Shown: positions 1 through 8,168 of the stretch, one piece after another
Layout: each line of letters opens with the position of its first letter
Numbering within the stretch: the first letter of the stretch is position 1
Source of the DNA: Marinilabiliaceae bacterium
GTDB lineage: Bacteria > Bacteroidota > Bacteroidia > Bacteroidales > Marinilabiliaceae
Length of the DNA: 64,000 bases
Assembly: GCA_009777175.1 (NCBI GenBank)
Contig: WRMI01000001.1
Location: 62,001 to 126,000, forward strand
Direction: 5' to 3'
Notes under the pieces: model-generated
The model's input: the letters and a program-made list of their open reading frames with translations, nothing else
Told to the model about the DNA's origin: nothing
Database searches by the model: none
Program-made: the position numbers and the translations under genes

Positions 1-1671
1 ATAATTATAACTATTCATGGGATAATCTTCTGCGTTACCGGGATTATCAGTTCCAATTTTGGGGTCTAATGAGCCACTTGCTGCGAGCAATACTCCGTCA
101 CCATTGGCGGGATCCCAATTGCCATCATATTCAGTAACACTTGCAGCCCACGCACCACTATTAGAATTGCCAACATTCACTTGAACAATACGCTCACCAA
201 TTTGGTTATGTCTCCAAAATGCTCCTACAATTGATGATCTTTCATCAATAAATTCGGGTGCCGGAATGTTGTCATTATTTTGTCGAACAACTGTTTGTGC
301 CACTTGATTTCCATTGAAATTCATTGAAATAGTTGCTTCTCGGAAGTCATTACCACCGTTAGTTTCAACAAAAACATTCACACTTTGAGTACCTTTGCCT
401 GATATTGTTTTGCTCGGATTATTATTAGTCAAAGATAGTGCCAACCAATTATTAGATTCAGGTACGGTAAGCGTCCACTGCGTTTCTGTATCGGTTGTTC
501 CATTTGATTTTTGCGTTATCACCATCAGTTTTTGTCCTGCGGGTTTTTGCGCACCGTGTTGCAAAAGTAGAAAATCGGGTGTTATGGTAATACTGCCAGA
601 CGTTAACAACGTGATGTTGTATATTACTTGTTTACCCGGCTCCCATTTATGTCCAGATAAATTAATTTCAGTTGTAGAACCGTCTTGATATGTTACTGTA
701 ACTTTTGCATTTTCGCCGAGAGTTTGAGGTATCATCATCAAATATCCATTTTCTGCAATCAGATTTGTGGACATATTTTCGGTAACGAGAAAATAATCAT
801 TTCCATTTTCGAAATTTAACGATGCAGAAAAATCTTGATTCTGCGGCGTACCGAGATTAGACCAAGCGATGCTGCTGCCATCTACAGATAAATCTCCTGA
901 AACTATAACTCCCGATATGCTTATTCCAATAATTTTTTCATTATATTTTTCTTCGTGTCCCGAAACCTGGAAACCTACGCCTGTTAGTGCATGTTTCATG
1001 TGTAGCGCAATTGCATTTCCTGTGGGTCTTATATCATAACGTGGTATCGCTACCATTAGGTCGGGTTGATTGATAACATTATCAGGAGTTACATATCTTA
1101 AACTTGGCGTTCCTTTGGTGGTTTCCGTACCTTTGATAGTAATTCCATTGTCGCTATCCGCATAAGGTGCGTATGCAAAGAAAGAATAACGGTCGGTAAC
1201 TTTATCGGGTTCCCAATAAACGTTATCGCCAACATAACTCCATACTCCTGCATTATTTATCAATTTTTGATTAAACATTTTATTAGGAGTATCGTTTTCG
1301 TTCCAATCGGAATTTCCTGTAGCCGAACTAAATACGCCCATTGTAGTCATATCGGCTGCATCATTAATCAGTGTTCCTCTTGTTTCTATTCCCAATTGTG
1401 TTGTAAATTCGATATGTTTTTTTGCATCATAAGGAATTTCAGCGTTATCATCCATAAACCTGTCTTGACACGAGTTTAAAGATGCAACTAATACGAAAAA
1501 GAGAGTTGAAACTCCGCAAAAGAAGAGTACATCCCATACTAATTGAACAACTTTTAAAGTTTTATTGTTCCACAAATGCGTTTTATATCCTTTTTTTCCA
1601 AAAATACGTGATTGAATTTCACTGATTTTTGAAAATCCTATATTTCTTGATATTTCGATTATTCTTGACAT
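1..1671 (-). CDS. Fimbrillin-family lipoprotein, partial (C-terminus outside window)
   Basis: An open frame of 557 codons runs on the minus strand from the ATG at 1671 to the window edge without a stop, so the C-terminus is missing. After about 40 polar residues comes a hydrophobic stretch ending in a lipobox-like LNSC (about residues 64-67), then an acidic DRFMDD start to the mature protein, as in exported surface lipoproteins. The motifs around FFAYAPYADSDNG and YFLVTENMSTN fit the Mfa-like/fimbrillin fold of Bacteroidota pilus subunits. A following segment of about 80 residues (LTVPESNNWLALSLTNNN, then FREATISMNF) resembles a BACON-type beta-sandwich. It is the last visible gene of a four-gene minus-strand operon, 38 bp after its neighbour. 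The polar N-terminal extension before the signal peptide is unusual, so a later non-ATG start is possible. The role as pilin or tip adhesin is inferred. Confidence 0.8.
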   Translation of the reverse strand, partial: MSRIIEISRNIGFSKISEIQSRIFGKKGYKTHLWNNKTLKVVQLVWDVLFFCGVSTLFFVLVASLNSCQDRFMDDNAEIPYDAKKHIEFTTQLGIETRGTLINDAADMTTMGVFSSATGNSDWNENDTPNKMFNQKLINNAGVWSYVGDNVYWEPDKVTDRYSFFAYAPYADSDNGITIKGTETTKGTPSLRYVTPDNVINQPDLMVAIPRYDIRPTGNAIALHMKHALTGVGFQVSGHEEKYNEKIIGISISGVIVSGDLSVDGSSIAWSNLGTPQNQDFSASLNFENGNDYFLVTENMSTNLIAENGYLMMIPQTLGENAKVTVTYQDGSTTEINLSGHKWEPGKQVIYNITLLTSGSITITPDFLLLQHGAQKPAGQKLMVITQKSNGTTDTETQWTLTVPESNNWLALSLTNNNPSKTISGKGTQSVNVFVETNGGNDFREATISMNFNGNQVAQTVVRQNNDNIPAPEFIDERSSIVGAFWRHNQIGERIVQVNVGNSNSGAWAASVTEYDGNWDPANGDGVLLAASGSLDPKIGTDNPGNAEDYPMNSYNY

Positions 1672-1709
1672 TTTGTTTATTTTTTAAGTGTTATTACTAG
1701 ATTTATTAA

Positions 1710-2894
1710 TTATAAAGGTTTATTTTCAATCCCCCAATCTGCCACCACAACAAAAAATCCTATCGGTTTGTCGGTGAAAATTGGATCTTCGGGCTCAATT
1801 GGTTCTTCTGTTTCGGGGTCAACAACGGGGAGTTCAGTAGTGTCGCCATCTTCGTCAATAAAGTTGCCATCAATCAATGTACCTCCCGACGATGTTCCGT
1901 CTAAATATAAAACATAATTATATGCCTTATTCATAAACCATTCAGTAGGTAGAGGATAGCCCACTTTCACAAACAGCGACCCGTCTATGTTGTTTCCTAA
2001 TTCTGAATAGTTTGGATGGTCTTCTGCAACGGTGTAACCAACAATATCTTTACCGCTTTCAGTTTCGTACATCCTGTAAACCACTTCAATGTACGATAGA
2101 GTTCCAAGAGTTGCTATTTTTTGATTCCAACCTCTATTAGATAAATCCTGAGGCATCAACATAAAAGAACCACCAGAACCTGTTACATTTGTTGGATTTG
2201 TTGTTCCTACAAAAATATTTTCAGGAGCAACCGGCGCTTTCATATAACTATAATCAGAATTGAAATTGGTTGTTGGTAATTCACTCCAAATCATGCCCGA
2301 ATAGTCGAAAGTACCTTTATTTCCTACATTACGAATGGCAATTGATTGCACTTCTACTGTAGCATCTACCGCCGTAACTACTTTGAAGTCAATTTTAGAT
2401 AAAATGTGCTTGAACGATAGCGGTATATCATTCGATGGTGGTCGTGTTACAACTTCTAAATGGTGCGCTGCCAATAAATCAATTTGATCTTCTGGTATGC
2501 TCGCAATTGTGTAATCTTTTTTCAAAGATTCATTTAATTGGGTTTGTGAATAAGGATAATACGCATAAAAATTAATTGGATACTCATCCTCTTCATCGGG
2601 CCAAAACATTTTTTCTCTGTCCCACACCCAAACATTTCCAACAGTATTAAACCTGTATTTCCCGTTGTCAATAAACATTTCGGGGGTTAATTTGTTGGTG
2701 GCAAATACGCCGAAACCGTTAGCATCCGTTTCTAAGTTGTTGATATCGTTTACAGATGCGCGGGTTTTACCTGTGCTTAACTCAAATCCGATAACATTAG
2801 CATCGTTTTGGTTGATGTTGCTTACCTCATCTTTGGTGCAACTTGTTACTGATATGGCTGTTATTATTAAGCCTAAATTTATTATTCTTTTCAT
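1710..2894 (-). CDS. Fimbrillin-like (Mfa-like) lipoprotein
   Basis: A 394-residue protein starting MKRIINLGLIITAISVTSC, a compact lipoprotein signal with Cys near residue 19, followed by TKDEVSN. The body carries the hallmark features of the Mfa-like-1/fimbrillin family: an early GFELSTGKTRASVND segment, then FGVFATNKL, MFWPDEEDEYPINFYAYYPY and a late KAYNYVLYLDG strand before the C-terminal acidic linker (about residues 345-375). Such proteins are exported as lipoproteins and processed into pilus subunits or accessory tip proteins. It lies between a DUF5119 gene and another fimbrillin gene in one transcription unit, which supports a structural role in the same fimbria. Whether it is the main shaft or a minor tip subunit cannot be read from sequence. 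Confidence 0.85.
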   Translation of the reverse strand: MKRIINLGLIITAISVTSCTKDEVSNINQNDANVIGFELSTGKTRASVNDINNLETDANGFGVFATNKLTPEMFIDNGKYRFNTVGNVWVWDREKMFWPDEEDEYPINFYAYYPYSQTQLNESLKKDYTIASIPEDQIDLLAAHHLEVVTRPPSNDIPLSFKHILSKIDFKVVTAVDATVEVQSIAIRNVGNKGTFDYSGMIWSELPTTNFNSDYSYMKAPVAPENIFVGTTNPTNVTGSGGSFMLMPQDLSNRGWNQKIATLGTLSYIEVVYRMYETESGKDIVGYTVAEDHPNYSELGNNIDGSLFVKVGYPLPTEWFMNKAYNYVLYLDGTSSGGTLIDGNFIDEDGDTTELPVVDPETEEPIEPEDPIFTDKPIGFFVVVADWGIENKPL

Positions 2895-2933
2895 TGTTAA
2901 AAATATTTATTATTATTACTGTAAAAACTTTCT

Positions 2934-4028
2934 TTATTTAATAGGTATAATTACTTCTTCCCAATCTTCCACAGACACACCTGCCTGCATATCCGAATCG
3001 GGTAGTTCAATTTCGTGGTCTCCGTTCGTATTACTATAGCCGAGGCTTATGTAATGAGTAACCACAACTTGTTCTGTATCAGTGTATATCAACTTTGATA
3101 CTTCATATTTTTGTAATGGAAACAAAGTTCCGTCAGTAAGCAGAAAATCAATGCTTACGTTGTTCTGATTTTTTCCGTCTCTGCCAAAGATGTTAAACGT
3201 TCTGGTGGTAATACCGTCGTTCCCGTTATCATCATAAATTCTATCTCCCAGAACAAATGCATGTACGGCTTCTTCATTAATTATTTCGCCAGATGATAAA
3301 TAAATTCCTGATACCATTCCGTCTATCGTTCCTGTTGCTTGCATTGAACTTGCAAGGTTTTTCACAAAAACTTTCATTATAACTCTTTCATACATCGGAG
3401 TTGGTTTAATGACGGTTAATGCCAAAATATCATCATCGTTCGAAATTTCGTTTTCTGCCCTTGTAATATTCAACATTTCGGGAGTAACTTCAAAACGGTC
3501 TAAGTTCCATGCTGCAATTGTTTCGGGGTTTGCGACTAACGGAAAATTATCCGACCGAAAGTAAAAGCCTTTTGACTCTTCGGGTATTGCCATAACAGCA
3601 AACTTTTCGTAACTATCTGTTCCTGTGAAGGTAATAGTTTTCCAATCGTCATCGTCTATCGTTTCGTTGAACACAAGAACCGAATAAATTCCAACCGGAA
3701 CCGCAATATCACGTTCTCTAAGATTTCCTTCGAGACGGTATTCAATTGGTTTTCCACCATCTATAGGGAATAACCAAATCGATGCTCTGTGCATTTCTTC
3801 TATTTTTACTCCCGATGCTGACCAATCAATTCGTACCGGAATCAGTGCTGTTTCAAATATATCGTCTTCTAAGGTGCGTCTTGTGCAACCTGTGAATGTT
3901 AGTAGCGCAAGTAGCGTGATTCCCAGTACGATAACTACTATCGTGTTAATTTTAAGGAGTCCATCTCCTTCTGATATCATCCACTCAATGAATGGAACTT
4001 TCTTTATTTTAACTAATATCGCTTTCAT
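2934..4028 (-). CDS. DUF5119-type fimbrial operon lipoprotein
   Basis: 364 residues. A charged N-terminus of about 27 residues precedes a strong hydrophobic segment (INTIVVIVLGITLLALLTF) and a lipobox GC at about residue 48, so this is an exported lipoprotein with an atypically long n-region. The mature part opens ALIPVRIDWSASG and continues with RASIWLFPIDGG and VGIYSVLVFNETID. This pattern fits the DUF5119/FimB-Mfa2-like proteins that accompany fimbrillin genes in Bacteroidota, where related proteins anchor or regulate the length of fimbriae. The gene sits 11 bp downstream of the OmpA/DUF3575 gene and 39 bp upstream of a fimbrillin. The family call rests on recalled motif resemblance and operon context. 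Confidence 0.75.
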   Translation of the reverse strand: MKAILVKIKKVPFIEWMISEGDGLLKINTIVVIVLGITLLALLTFTGCTRRTLEDDIFETALIPVRIDWSASGVKIEEMHRASIWLFPIDGGKPIEYRLEGNLRERDIAVPVGIYSVLVFNETIDDDDWKTITFTGTDSYEKFAVMAIPEESKGFYFRSDNFPLVANPETIAAWNLDRFEVTPEMLNITRAENEISNDDDILALTVIKPTPMYERVIMKVFVKNLASSMQATGTIDGMVSGIYLSSGEIINEEAVHAFVLGDRIYDDNGNDGITTRTFNIFGRDGKNQNNVSIDFLLTDGTLFPLQKYEVSKLIYTDTEQVVVTHYISLGYSNTNGDHEIELPDSDMQAGVSVEDWEEVIIPIK

Positions 4029-4039
4029 TTTTTTACTTA

Positions 4040-5368
4040 TTATTTATTATTATTAAATTTAAATTTAGGCATCCACGCCAAAGAAATTTTAACTTTAGAA
4101 GGACCTATCCAGCTGAAATTTCCATCTTTTTGGCTTATCAGATGCCATTTATCGTCGCTTCCAAAACGTGGCTCATATTCGCTGTAACTAGTTTTGAAAT
4201 AACCGCCACTGATAGAATATTCCATTCTGAAATTTCCTTTTCTTCCTATAACTTTTGCATAACCTAATGTTATCCCTGTAGAAACTGTAAAGTCACCTTG
4301 ATATCCTTTGTTGCCCCATTCGATGTCAAAATATCCTGCTCCGGCATAAATTCCGAGGAAACCACCTGAAATAACGGGGCGATGCTCTCTGGGTCCAAAC
4401 CATACTCTACCTTCTACATTTGCATTGAAAACCTCGAATGCATACTGCTTTTTCTCACTTAACCACCACGGAGTTATAACTTCTCCAAGTAGTGAAAATC
4501 GCTTACTAATTGGAAATTCAAACTCAAAATTGAGTGCCGTTAGGACATCAAAAAACAGGTTGGTCTTAAAAGCAACTATCGGTTTTCTTAATTCTTCGAC
4601 CTCTTCCTCTGCTTGATAATAATAATTATCAATGTAAACAGTATCGGAAGGCATATAAACTACTAATGTTTCAATTTTCAACTCTTCTTTTGTAACTTCA
4701 ACATAAACTGTGTCTCTAATAATTTTCATCAGTTGCTCGTTAGAAACAAGTTGGTTGTCCTTGTAAAATAGTAGTCCGATGGCACTTCGCAGCGAGCCCG
4801 AGTAGTATCGTGCAAAATGCCTAATAAACTCGCCACCACCTACTTTGTGAAGTAAAATGATGCGATCTTGGTCAGATATTCCTTTGATTCTTAAAATTCT
4901 TTGGGCTTCGGAACGGTAAGGCATATAACTCTCTCTATCAATTATCTCTTCAACAGCCTTAAAATCAACGAACTGACCTTTTGGATAAATTTTATGCGAA
5001 CTTATATACGGGTGATTTTGAACTATATAATCTTTTATCGCTTGCGCACGTTCGTAAGAAAGACGCATATTGTGATAAATATCACCCTCTGGTGATGCGT
5101 ACCCGTGTATAATAATCGAATCAATGGTCGAATAGAATCTTTTGTCTCGCCAAATTTTATCCAATAACCTTAACGCTTCTGCATTCCCCGAAAAATCATT
5201 CAGCAAACGTGATGAATTTACAGGAAAATGTAGCGCCACTTTATCAGAAAAAGAGTTGGGATTATCAGTCGGCAACCCTTGTCTGTAGTACTCCTGAGCG
5301 GGTAGTGTTTGAAAAACCATCATCCCTATTAGGAGCAAAATTCTGTTAAAAAAATTCTTATTACACAT
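4040..5368 (-). CDS. OmpA-like / DUF3575 outer-membrane protein of fimbrial operon
   Basis: 442 residues with a cleavable signal peptide (MMVFQTLPAQE). Residues about 40-150 form an OmpA-like peptidoglycan-associated unit, with VALHFPVNSSRLL early and the motif IIIHGYASPEGD followed by LSYERAQAIKDYI. The C-terminal half, from about residue 265 (IVAFKTNLFFDVLTALNFE), is a DUF3575-type beta-barrel. First gene of the four-gene operon. In Bacteroidota fimbrial loci such proteins are thought to be the outer-membrane component next to the pilins, but the exact function is not established. A promoter-like -7 box lies about 50 bases upstream of the start. Confidence 0.8.
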   Translation of the reverse strand: MCNKNFFNRILLLIGMMVFQTLPAQEYYRQGLPTDNPNSFSDKVALHFPVNSSRLLNDFSGNAEALRLLDKIWRDKRFYSTIDSIIIHGYASPEGDIYHNMRLSYERAQAIKDYIVQNHPYISSHKIYPKGQFVDFKAVEEIIDRESYMPYRSEAQRILRIKGISDQDRIILLHKVGGGEFIRHFARYYSGSLRSAIGLLFYKDNQLVSNEQLMKIIRDTVYVEVTKEELKIETLVVYMPSDTVYIDNYYYQAEEEVEELRKPIVAFKTNLFFDVLTALNFEFEFPISKRFSLLGEVITPWWLSEKKQYAFEVFNANVEGRVWFGPREHRPVISGGFLGIYAGAGYFDIEWGNKGYQGDFTVSTGITLGYAKVIGRKGNFRMEYSISGGYFKTSYSEYEPRFGSDDKWHLISQKDGNFSWIGPSKVKISLAWMPKFKFNNNK

Positions 5369-5416
5369 TTTAATTTATTTTAAATAAATACTTATTATAT
5401 TTTTGTTTTGAGTGCG

Positions 5417-5424
5417 CAAAGGTA
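5417..5424 (-). promoter_or_regulatory. -7 box of the fimbrial operon promoter
   Basis: On the minus strand the sequence reads TACCTTTG, matching the Bacteroidota TAnnTTTG element, about 50 bases upstream of the first operon gene. No good TTTG is present 19-20 bases further upstream, so the promoter may be weak or need an activator. Confidence 0.5.
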
Positions 5425-5591
5425 ATTTGTATTTTAATGTAATGGTTACATTTTTGTAATTATTTTTATGTTTTTATGACCAATGGTATTTTTTTGGTGA
5501 TTAAAGTTACTTTTTGCGTGATAAAAGGAGGAAAAAAAAGAAAGAGGGGAATTTAGAGACGCACGACCGTGCGTCTTTACGGACGTGCGGG

Positions 5592-5636
5592 GGATTCGCG
5601 GATTGGGGGGATTTGACGGATTTTCGCGGATTTTTC
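5592..5636. repeat. Dispersed 'TTCGCGGATT' repeat, copy 1
   Basis: A segment reading ATTCGCGGATT...GACGGATT..TCGCGGATTTTT recurs in related form at 35826-35860. Each copy lies close to a short sequence AACTCCTGACTTGG or its reverse complement (5655-5670 and about 35892-35906). It does not look coding. Part of the 1.1-kb gene-free stretch 5369-6461. Confidence 0.6.
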
Positions 5637-5736
5637 AGGAAAATAAATTAAAGAACTCCTGACTTGGTATTTGCTATTTCATTAAAAACAAAATATTACG
5701 AAAATAATACCGCAAACAAAAGATGTCGCAAATTAT

Positions 5737-5829
5737 GGAGATACTCCGAATTGCGCTTTTAGGTCGACCGCAAGGGTACGCCCCTACCGGGTATTTACGT
5801 GGCACTCGTACCGAGTGCTGCTGCATGGG
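5737..5829 (-). repeat. Dispersed GTCGACC repeat, inverted copy
   Basis: About 90 bp centred on GGTCGACCGCAAGGGTACGC. It is an imperfect reverse complement of 6301-6393, including the flanking AATTGCGCTTTT and GTGCTGCTGC parts. The same core (GTAGGGGCGTACCCTTGCGG on the other strand) recurs at 53150-53279 (three times) and 53403-53453, with a decayed version near 48670-48696. The short frame that crosses it has no protein-like features. Confidence 0.75.
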
Positions 5830-5990
5830 ATGAATGGAGATGGTGGGGTTTGTTTTATTAGAGAACAACTAAAGCTTAGGGCACAGGATAGGCGGATTTT
5901 TTGTTTTTTTTTATACGTGTTTGATATTATTAATTAAGAATTTTACTGACAACATTTTTTTGTTTAGTAAATTGTAAAAGCATATATTTA

Positions 5991-6131
5991 GATTCCTCAT
6001 TTCACTTTGTTCCATTCGGAATGACCGCCCTTATAAAGGAAATGTCGGGAAAAAGTGTGCGGCGAAGCCGCACACTTTTTCCCGACATTATTTATAGGCT
6101 GATACAGTCATTCCGAACGAAGTGAGGAATC
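5991..6131. repeat. Nested inverted repeat with perfect 23-bp hairpin
   Basis: Positions 6041-6063 and 6067-6089 are perfectly complementary (23 bp) around a 3-base loop GAA. Outer arms 5991-6025 (GATTCCTCATTTCACTTTG...) and 6107-6131 (GTCATTCCGAACGAAGTGAG...) are also complementary, except for about 10 extra bases in the left arm. The whole 141-bp unit is therefore a nested palindrome, like a small non-coding mobile repeat. There is no run of T directly after the stem, so it is not a typical terminator. Confidence 0.8.
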
Positions 6132-6300
6132 TTGATCAGGTCCGTTATATTCATAACGTAACAGCAATATCAATTATGTAGGGATTACAATTTTCCGAAA
6201 CGAAAATGTGTTAAATCCAAAATATCAAATATTTACAGAAATGAATAAAAGAAGTCTGAAATTAGGTAGTTAGGAAAGGGTATAATCATAAATTGCAGCC

Positions 6301-6393
6301 CTCCCTACATCCCACGCAGCAGCACTCCGCAAGGAGTGACCCGGTAGGGGCGTACCCTTGCGGTCGACCTAAAAGCGCAATTCGGGGTATCTC
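6301..6393 (+). repeat. Dispersed GTCGACC repeat, direct copy
   Basis: Mirror copy of 5737-5829 in the opposite orientation, about 90% alike over most of its length but differing in the middle (CACTCCTTGCGGAGTGC in place of a longer variant). The two copies bracket the palindrome at 5991-6131. Confidence 0.75.
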
Positions 6394-6426
6394 CCAAAAA
6401 AAAATAATTTTTATTATTTTTTTTTG

Positions 6427-6456
6427 TTGTTTCAAAAAAAATTTCATCTATCTTTG
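6427..6456 (+). promoter_or_regulatory. Bacteroidota-type promoter upstream of candidate ncRNA
   Basis: TTG at 6427-6429, 19 bases, then TATCTTTG at 6449-6456, matching the -33/-7 consensus with correct spacing. Predicted transcription start is about 6461-6463. No protein gene begins within the next 500 bases, and a terminator-like hairpin follows 215 bases later. Confidence 0.7.
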
Positions 6457-6461
6457 TACCC

Positions 6462-6696
6462 TAAAATTTAACAAAAAATTTTTTTAATGATATAAAAGTG
6501 CCGATAGGCATGAAATAATTAATTAAGGCATATTAATTGGCGTTTGCTATAAATCTTGTCATTGAAACGTGAGAAATTTCAAAGTTATACAAGAAATAAG
6601 AATAAGTTCCAAACATTTAGTTTGAGTGGGCTTACTTATTAGTATAACAGGTAATTCTCACGACCCCAATGGCGGATAATAAGTCCGCTTTTTTTT
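6462..6696 (+). ncRNA. Candidate structured non-coding RNA, about 235 nt
   Basis: This interval lies between a good promoter and a good intrinsic terminator and has no convincing reading frame. Visible structure: a small hairpin TGCC-GATA-GGCA at 6499-6510 with a GNRA-type loop, then a long interrupted hairpin. Its helices are 6568-6575 with 6655-6662 (8 bp, CGTGAGAA/TTCTCACG), 6584-6590 with 6642-6648 (7 bp, GTTATAC/GTATAAC), 6595-6600 with 6635-6640 (6 bp), 6603-6606 with 6631-6634, and 6611-6614 with 6620-6623. A terminator stem follows. The long rod with internal loops recalls 6S-like RNAs, but I cannot match it to a known family. tmRNA, RNase P and SRP signatures were not seen. A cis-acting leader for the gene at 7022 is less likely, because the terminator lies 325 bases before it. 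Confidence 0.5.
6671..6696 (+). terminator. Intrinsic terminator of candidate ncRNA
   Basis: Stem GCGGA (6672-6676) / TCCGC (6684-6688) with a 7-base loop, followed directly by eight T residues (6689-6696). Confidence 0.75.
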
Positions 6697-7021
6697 ATGT
6701 CCGACTTTTTAAAAGAATGACGACATGATAACGCTTCTGAAATATTTGGTTTTGATGTTTCGGTTTCCCAAAACCACCGAAACAAAGAACGTCATTGCGG
6801 GCTTGACCCGCAACTTCATGCGCATTCTTTGTGTGCAAAAAAATCATGAAAAACTATTGTCTAACAAACGAACCATTAAGGAGGTGGTAAAAATTTGCCC
6901 TTTGCATTTAGCACGGGGCGGATTGTGAGGGAAAACCATACGAAACAGATAATTTTAAAAATTAAGATTCAGAAAAACAACCAATTAATAGAGTAATAAA
7001 CATTTTAAAAAATATAAAAAA
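6697..7021. other. Intergenic stretch with dispersed repeat, no gene
   Basis: No convincing gene. It contains a copy of the repeat GTCATTGCGGGCTTGACCCG (about 6791-6810), which recurs inverted near 62571-62594, and palindromic TTTCGG...CCGAAA sequence around 6758-6783. A 67-codon frame at 6725 is built largely from this repeat and shows no protein-like features. Confidence 0.5.
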
Positions 7022-7519
7022 ATGTACAAAATTTTGATAATAATTGCAGTAATGATTATCTGCAATATAGATTTAGCGGGACAACAACTCCCCTCAACTA
7101 GTAGTATCAACTACACTTACGACAATGCGGGCAACAGGGTTTCACGTGTTTACACGATTTCAATTGTTAAACCAAAGACCGCAGAAGTTGAAATAGAAAC
7201 TGAAATAGAAACTGAAATAGAAATAGAAGGGGAAGGAAAAGAAGAGGAAGAGACTCTTTTGCTCATAGAAGATAGCAAAATTGAAGTCTATCCAAATCCT
7301 GTAAAAGATGAGTTGTTCGTTGAAATAATGAACGGCGATAATAAAGAGACCTACCGTTTAGTAATTTTCGATTCAACAGGTAAAATGGTGAACGACACTA
7401 AACGGCAAGGCAACGGCAAAGAGCCCATTGATATGAGTATGTTTCCTTCTGGAGTTTATTATCTGATAATAAGCACAAAAGAGGGAAAATTGGAATTTAA
7501 AATAGTGGTTAGTGGTTAG
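7022..7519 (+). CDS. Small secreted YD-motif protein with T9SS sorting domain
   Basis: 165 residues. An N-terminal signal peptide (MYKILIIIAVMIICNIDLAG) is followed by a single YD-repeat-like motif, YTYDNAGNRVSR, at about residues 31-42. Then comes an acidic low-complexity linker made of repeated ETEIE units (about 58-80). From about residue 88 there is a T9SS type A sorting domain, with VYPNPVKDELFV, then FDSTGKMV and a final PSGVYYLII. The protein is probably exported across the outer membrane by the type IX system. YD motifs normally come in long Rhs-type arrays, so this looks like the tail end of a much larger protein or a minimal relative of one. The next gene encodes an SpvB-like N-terminus, which fits a shared Rhs/SpvB origin. 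Confidence 0.8.
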   Translation: MYKILIIIAVMIICNIDLAGQQLPSTSSINYTYDNAGNRVSRVYTISIVKPKTAEVEIETEIETEIEIEGEGKEEEETLLLIEDSKIEVYPNPVKDELFVEIMNGDNKETYRLVIFDSTGKMVNDTKRQGNGKEPIDMSMFPSGVYYLIISTKEGKLEFKIVVSG

Positions 7520-7590
7520 TGATTAGTGATTAGTGATTAGCTATCTGATAACTGATAACTGATAACTGAAAACTGATAACTGATAAATAC
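7504..7590. repeat. Short-period direct repeats (GTTAGTGAT and ACTGATAAC 9-mers)
   Basis: Immediately after the stop codon, and overlapping the last codons of the previous gene, are tandem GTTAGTGATTAGTGATTAG units and then repeated ACTGATAAC units. The same 9-mers recur at many gene borders in the window (13076-13103, 34978-35032, 41548-41576, 49840-49890). Confidence 0.8.
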
Positions 7591-7608
7591 AAAAAATTTT
7601 TAGAAAAT

Positions 7609-8166
7609 ATGAAGAAAGTAATAATAATTTTGTCGGCAATATTTGTAATATTGCTAACAATGGAAAGAAGAGTATATGGACAGGGGAGTAGTTATGCTGT
7701 CGGAGAAATTCCGATGACCTCGTCTGTATCACAAACGGGAGCGGTAACATATACTGTTCCTATAGAAGTTTATCAAGGAATAAACGGAATGCAACCAGAT
7801 TTATCGTTGGTTTATAATAGCCATGCGGGCAATGGATCAATGGGTATGGGTTGGAATGTTTCGGGTATTTCCAAGATAACACGCGGCAACAAGAGCATGT
7901 ATTATGACAATGAAACCGCGGGAATAAAAATGAATGCCGATGATGCATTCTATTTGGATGGTATGCGTTTTATACGTACAAATGGAACGACTACGCCTCC
8001 AAAATATGAAAGCGAGTTCGGAAATATAAAGGCAACAGCAACCTTAAGCGGCCCGACGGTAAAATATTTTGATGTAATTTTTCCTAATGGCACACAAGGA
8101 AGATATGGCAGCGACACTAACAATCAAAACCGATTGGAATATCCTTTGACAGAACTTAAAGATTAA
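7609..8166 (+). CDS. Truncated SpvB-like N-terminal domain protein
   Basis: 185 residues beginning with a signal peptide (MKKVIIILSAIFVILLTM, then RRVYGQGSS). The mature region YAVGEIPMTSSVSQTGAVTY, then PDLSLVYNSHAGNG and MGMGWNVSGISKITR, matches the N-terminal part of SpvB/TcaC-type insecticidal and Rhs-like proteins, in which the GxGW segment is typical. Those proteins usually run to well over 1000 residues. Here the frame stops after PLTELKD, only three bases before a dispersed repeat begins at 8169. The gene therefore appears cut short by a repeat insertion or deletion. It may still be secreted, but it lacks the FG-GAP, Rhs and toxin regions. Confidence 0.75.
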   Translation: MKKVIIILSAIFVILLTMERRVYGQGSSYAVGEIPMTSSVSQTGAVTYTVPIEVYQGINGMQPDLSLVYNSHAGNGSMGMGWNVSGISKITRGNKSMYYDNETAGIKMNADDAFYLDGMRFIRTNGTTTPPKYESEFGNIKATATLSGPTVKYFDVIFPNGTQGRYGSDTNNQNRLEYPLTELKD

Positions 8167-8168
8167 TT

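Noticed and set aside
5674..5868. Small frames at 5674-5868 (minus) and 6293-6487 (plus) with near-identical peptides
   Set aside because: Both are translations of the GTCGACC dispersed repeat, so the similarity comes from repeat DNA, not from a gene family.
6725..6928. 67-codon frame after the candidate RNA
   Set aside because: Largely composed of the TTGCGGGCTTGACCCG repeat; no protein-like features.
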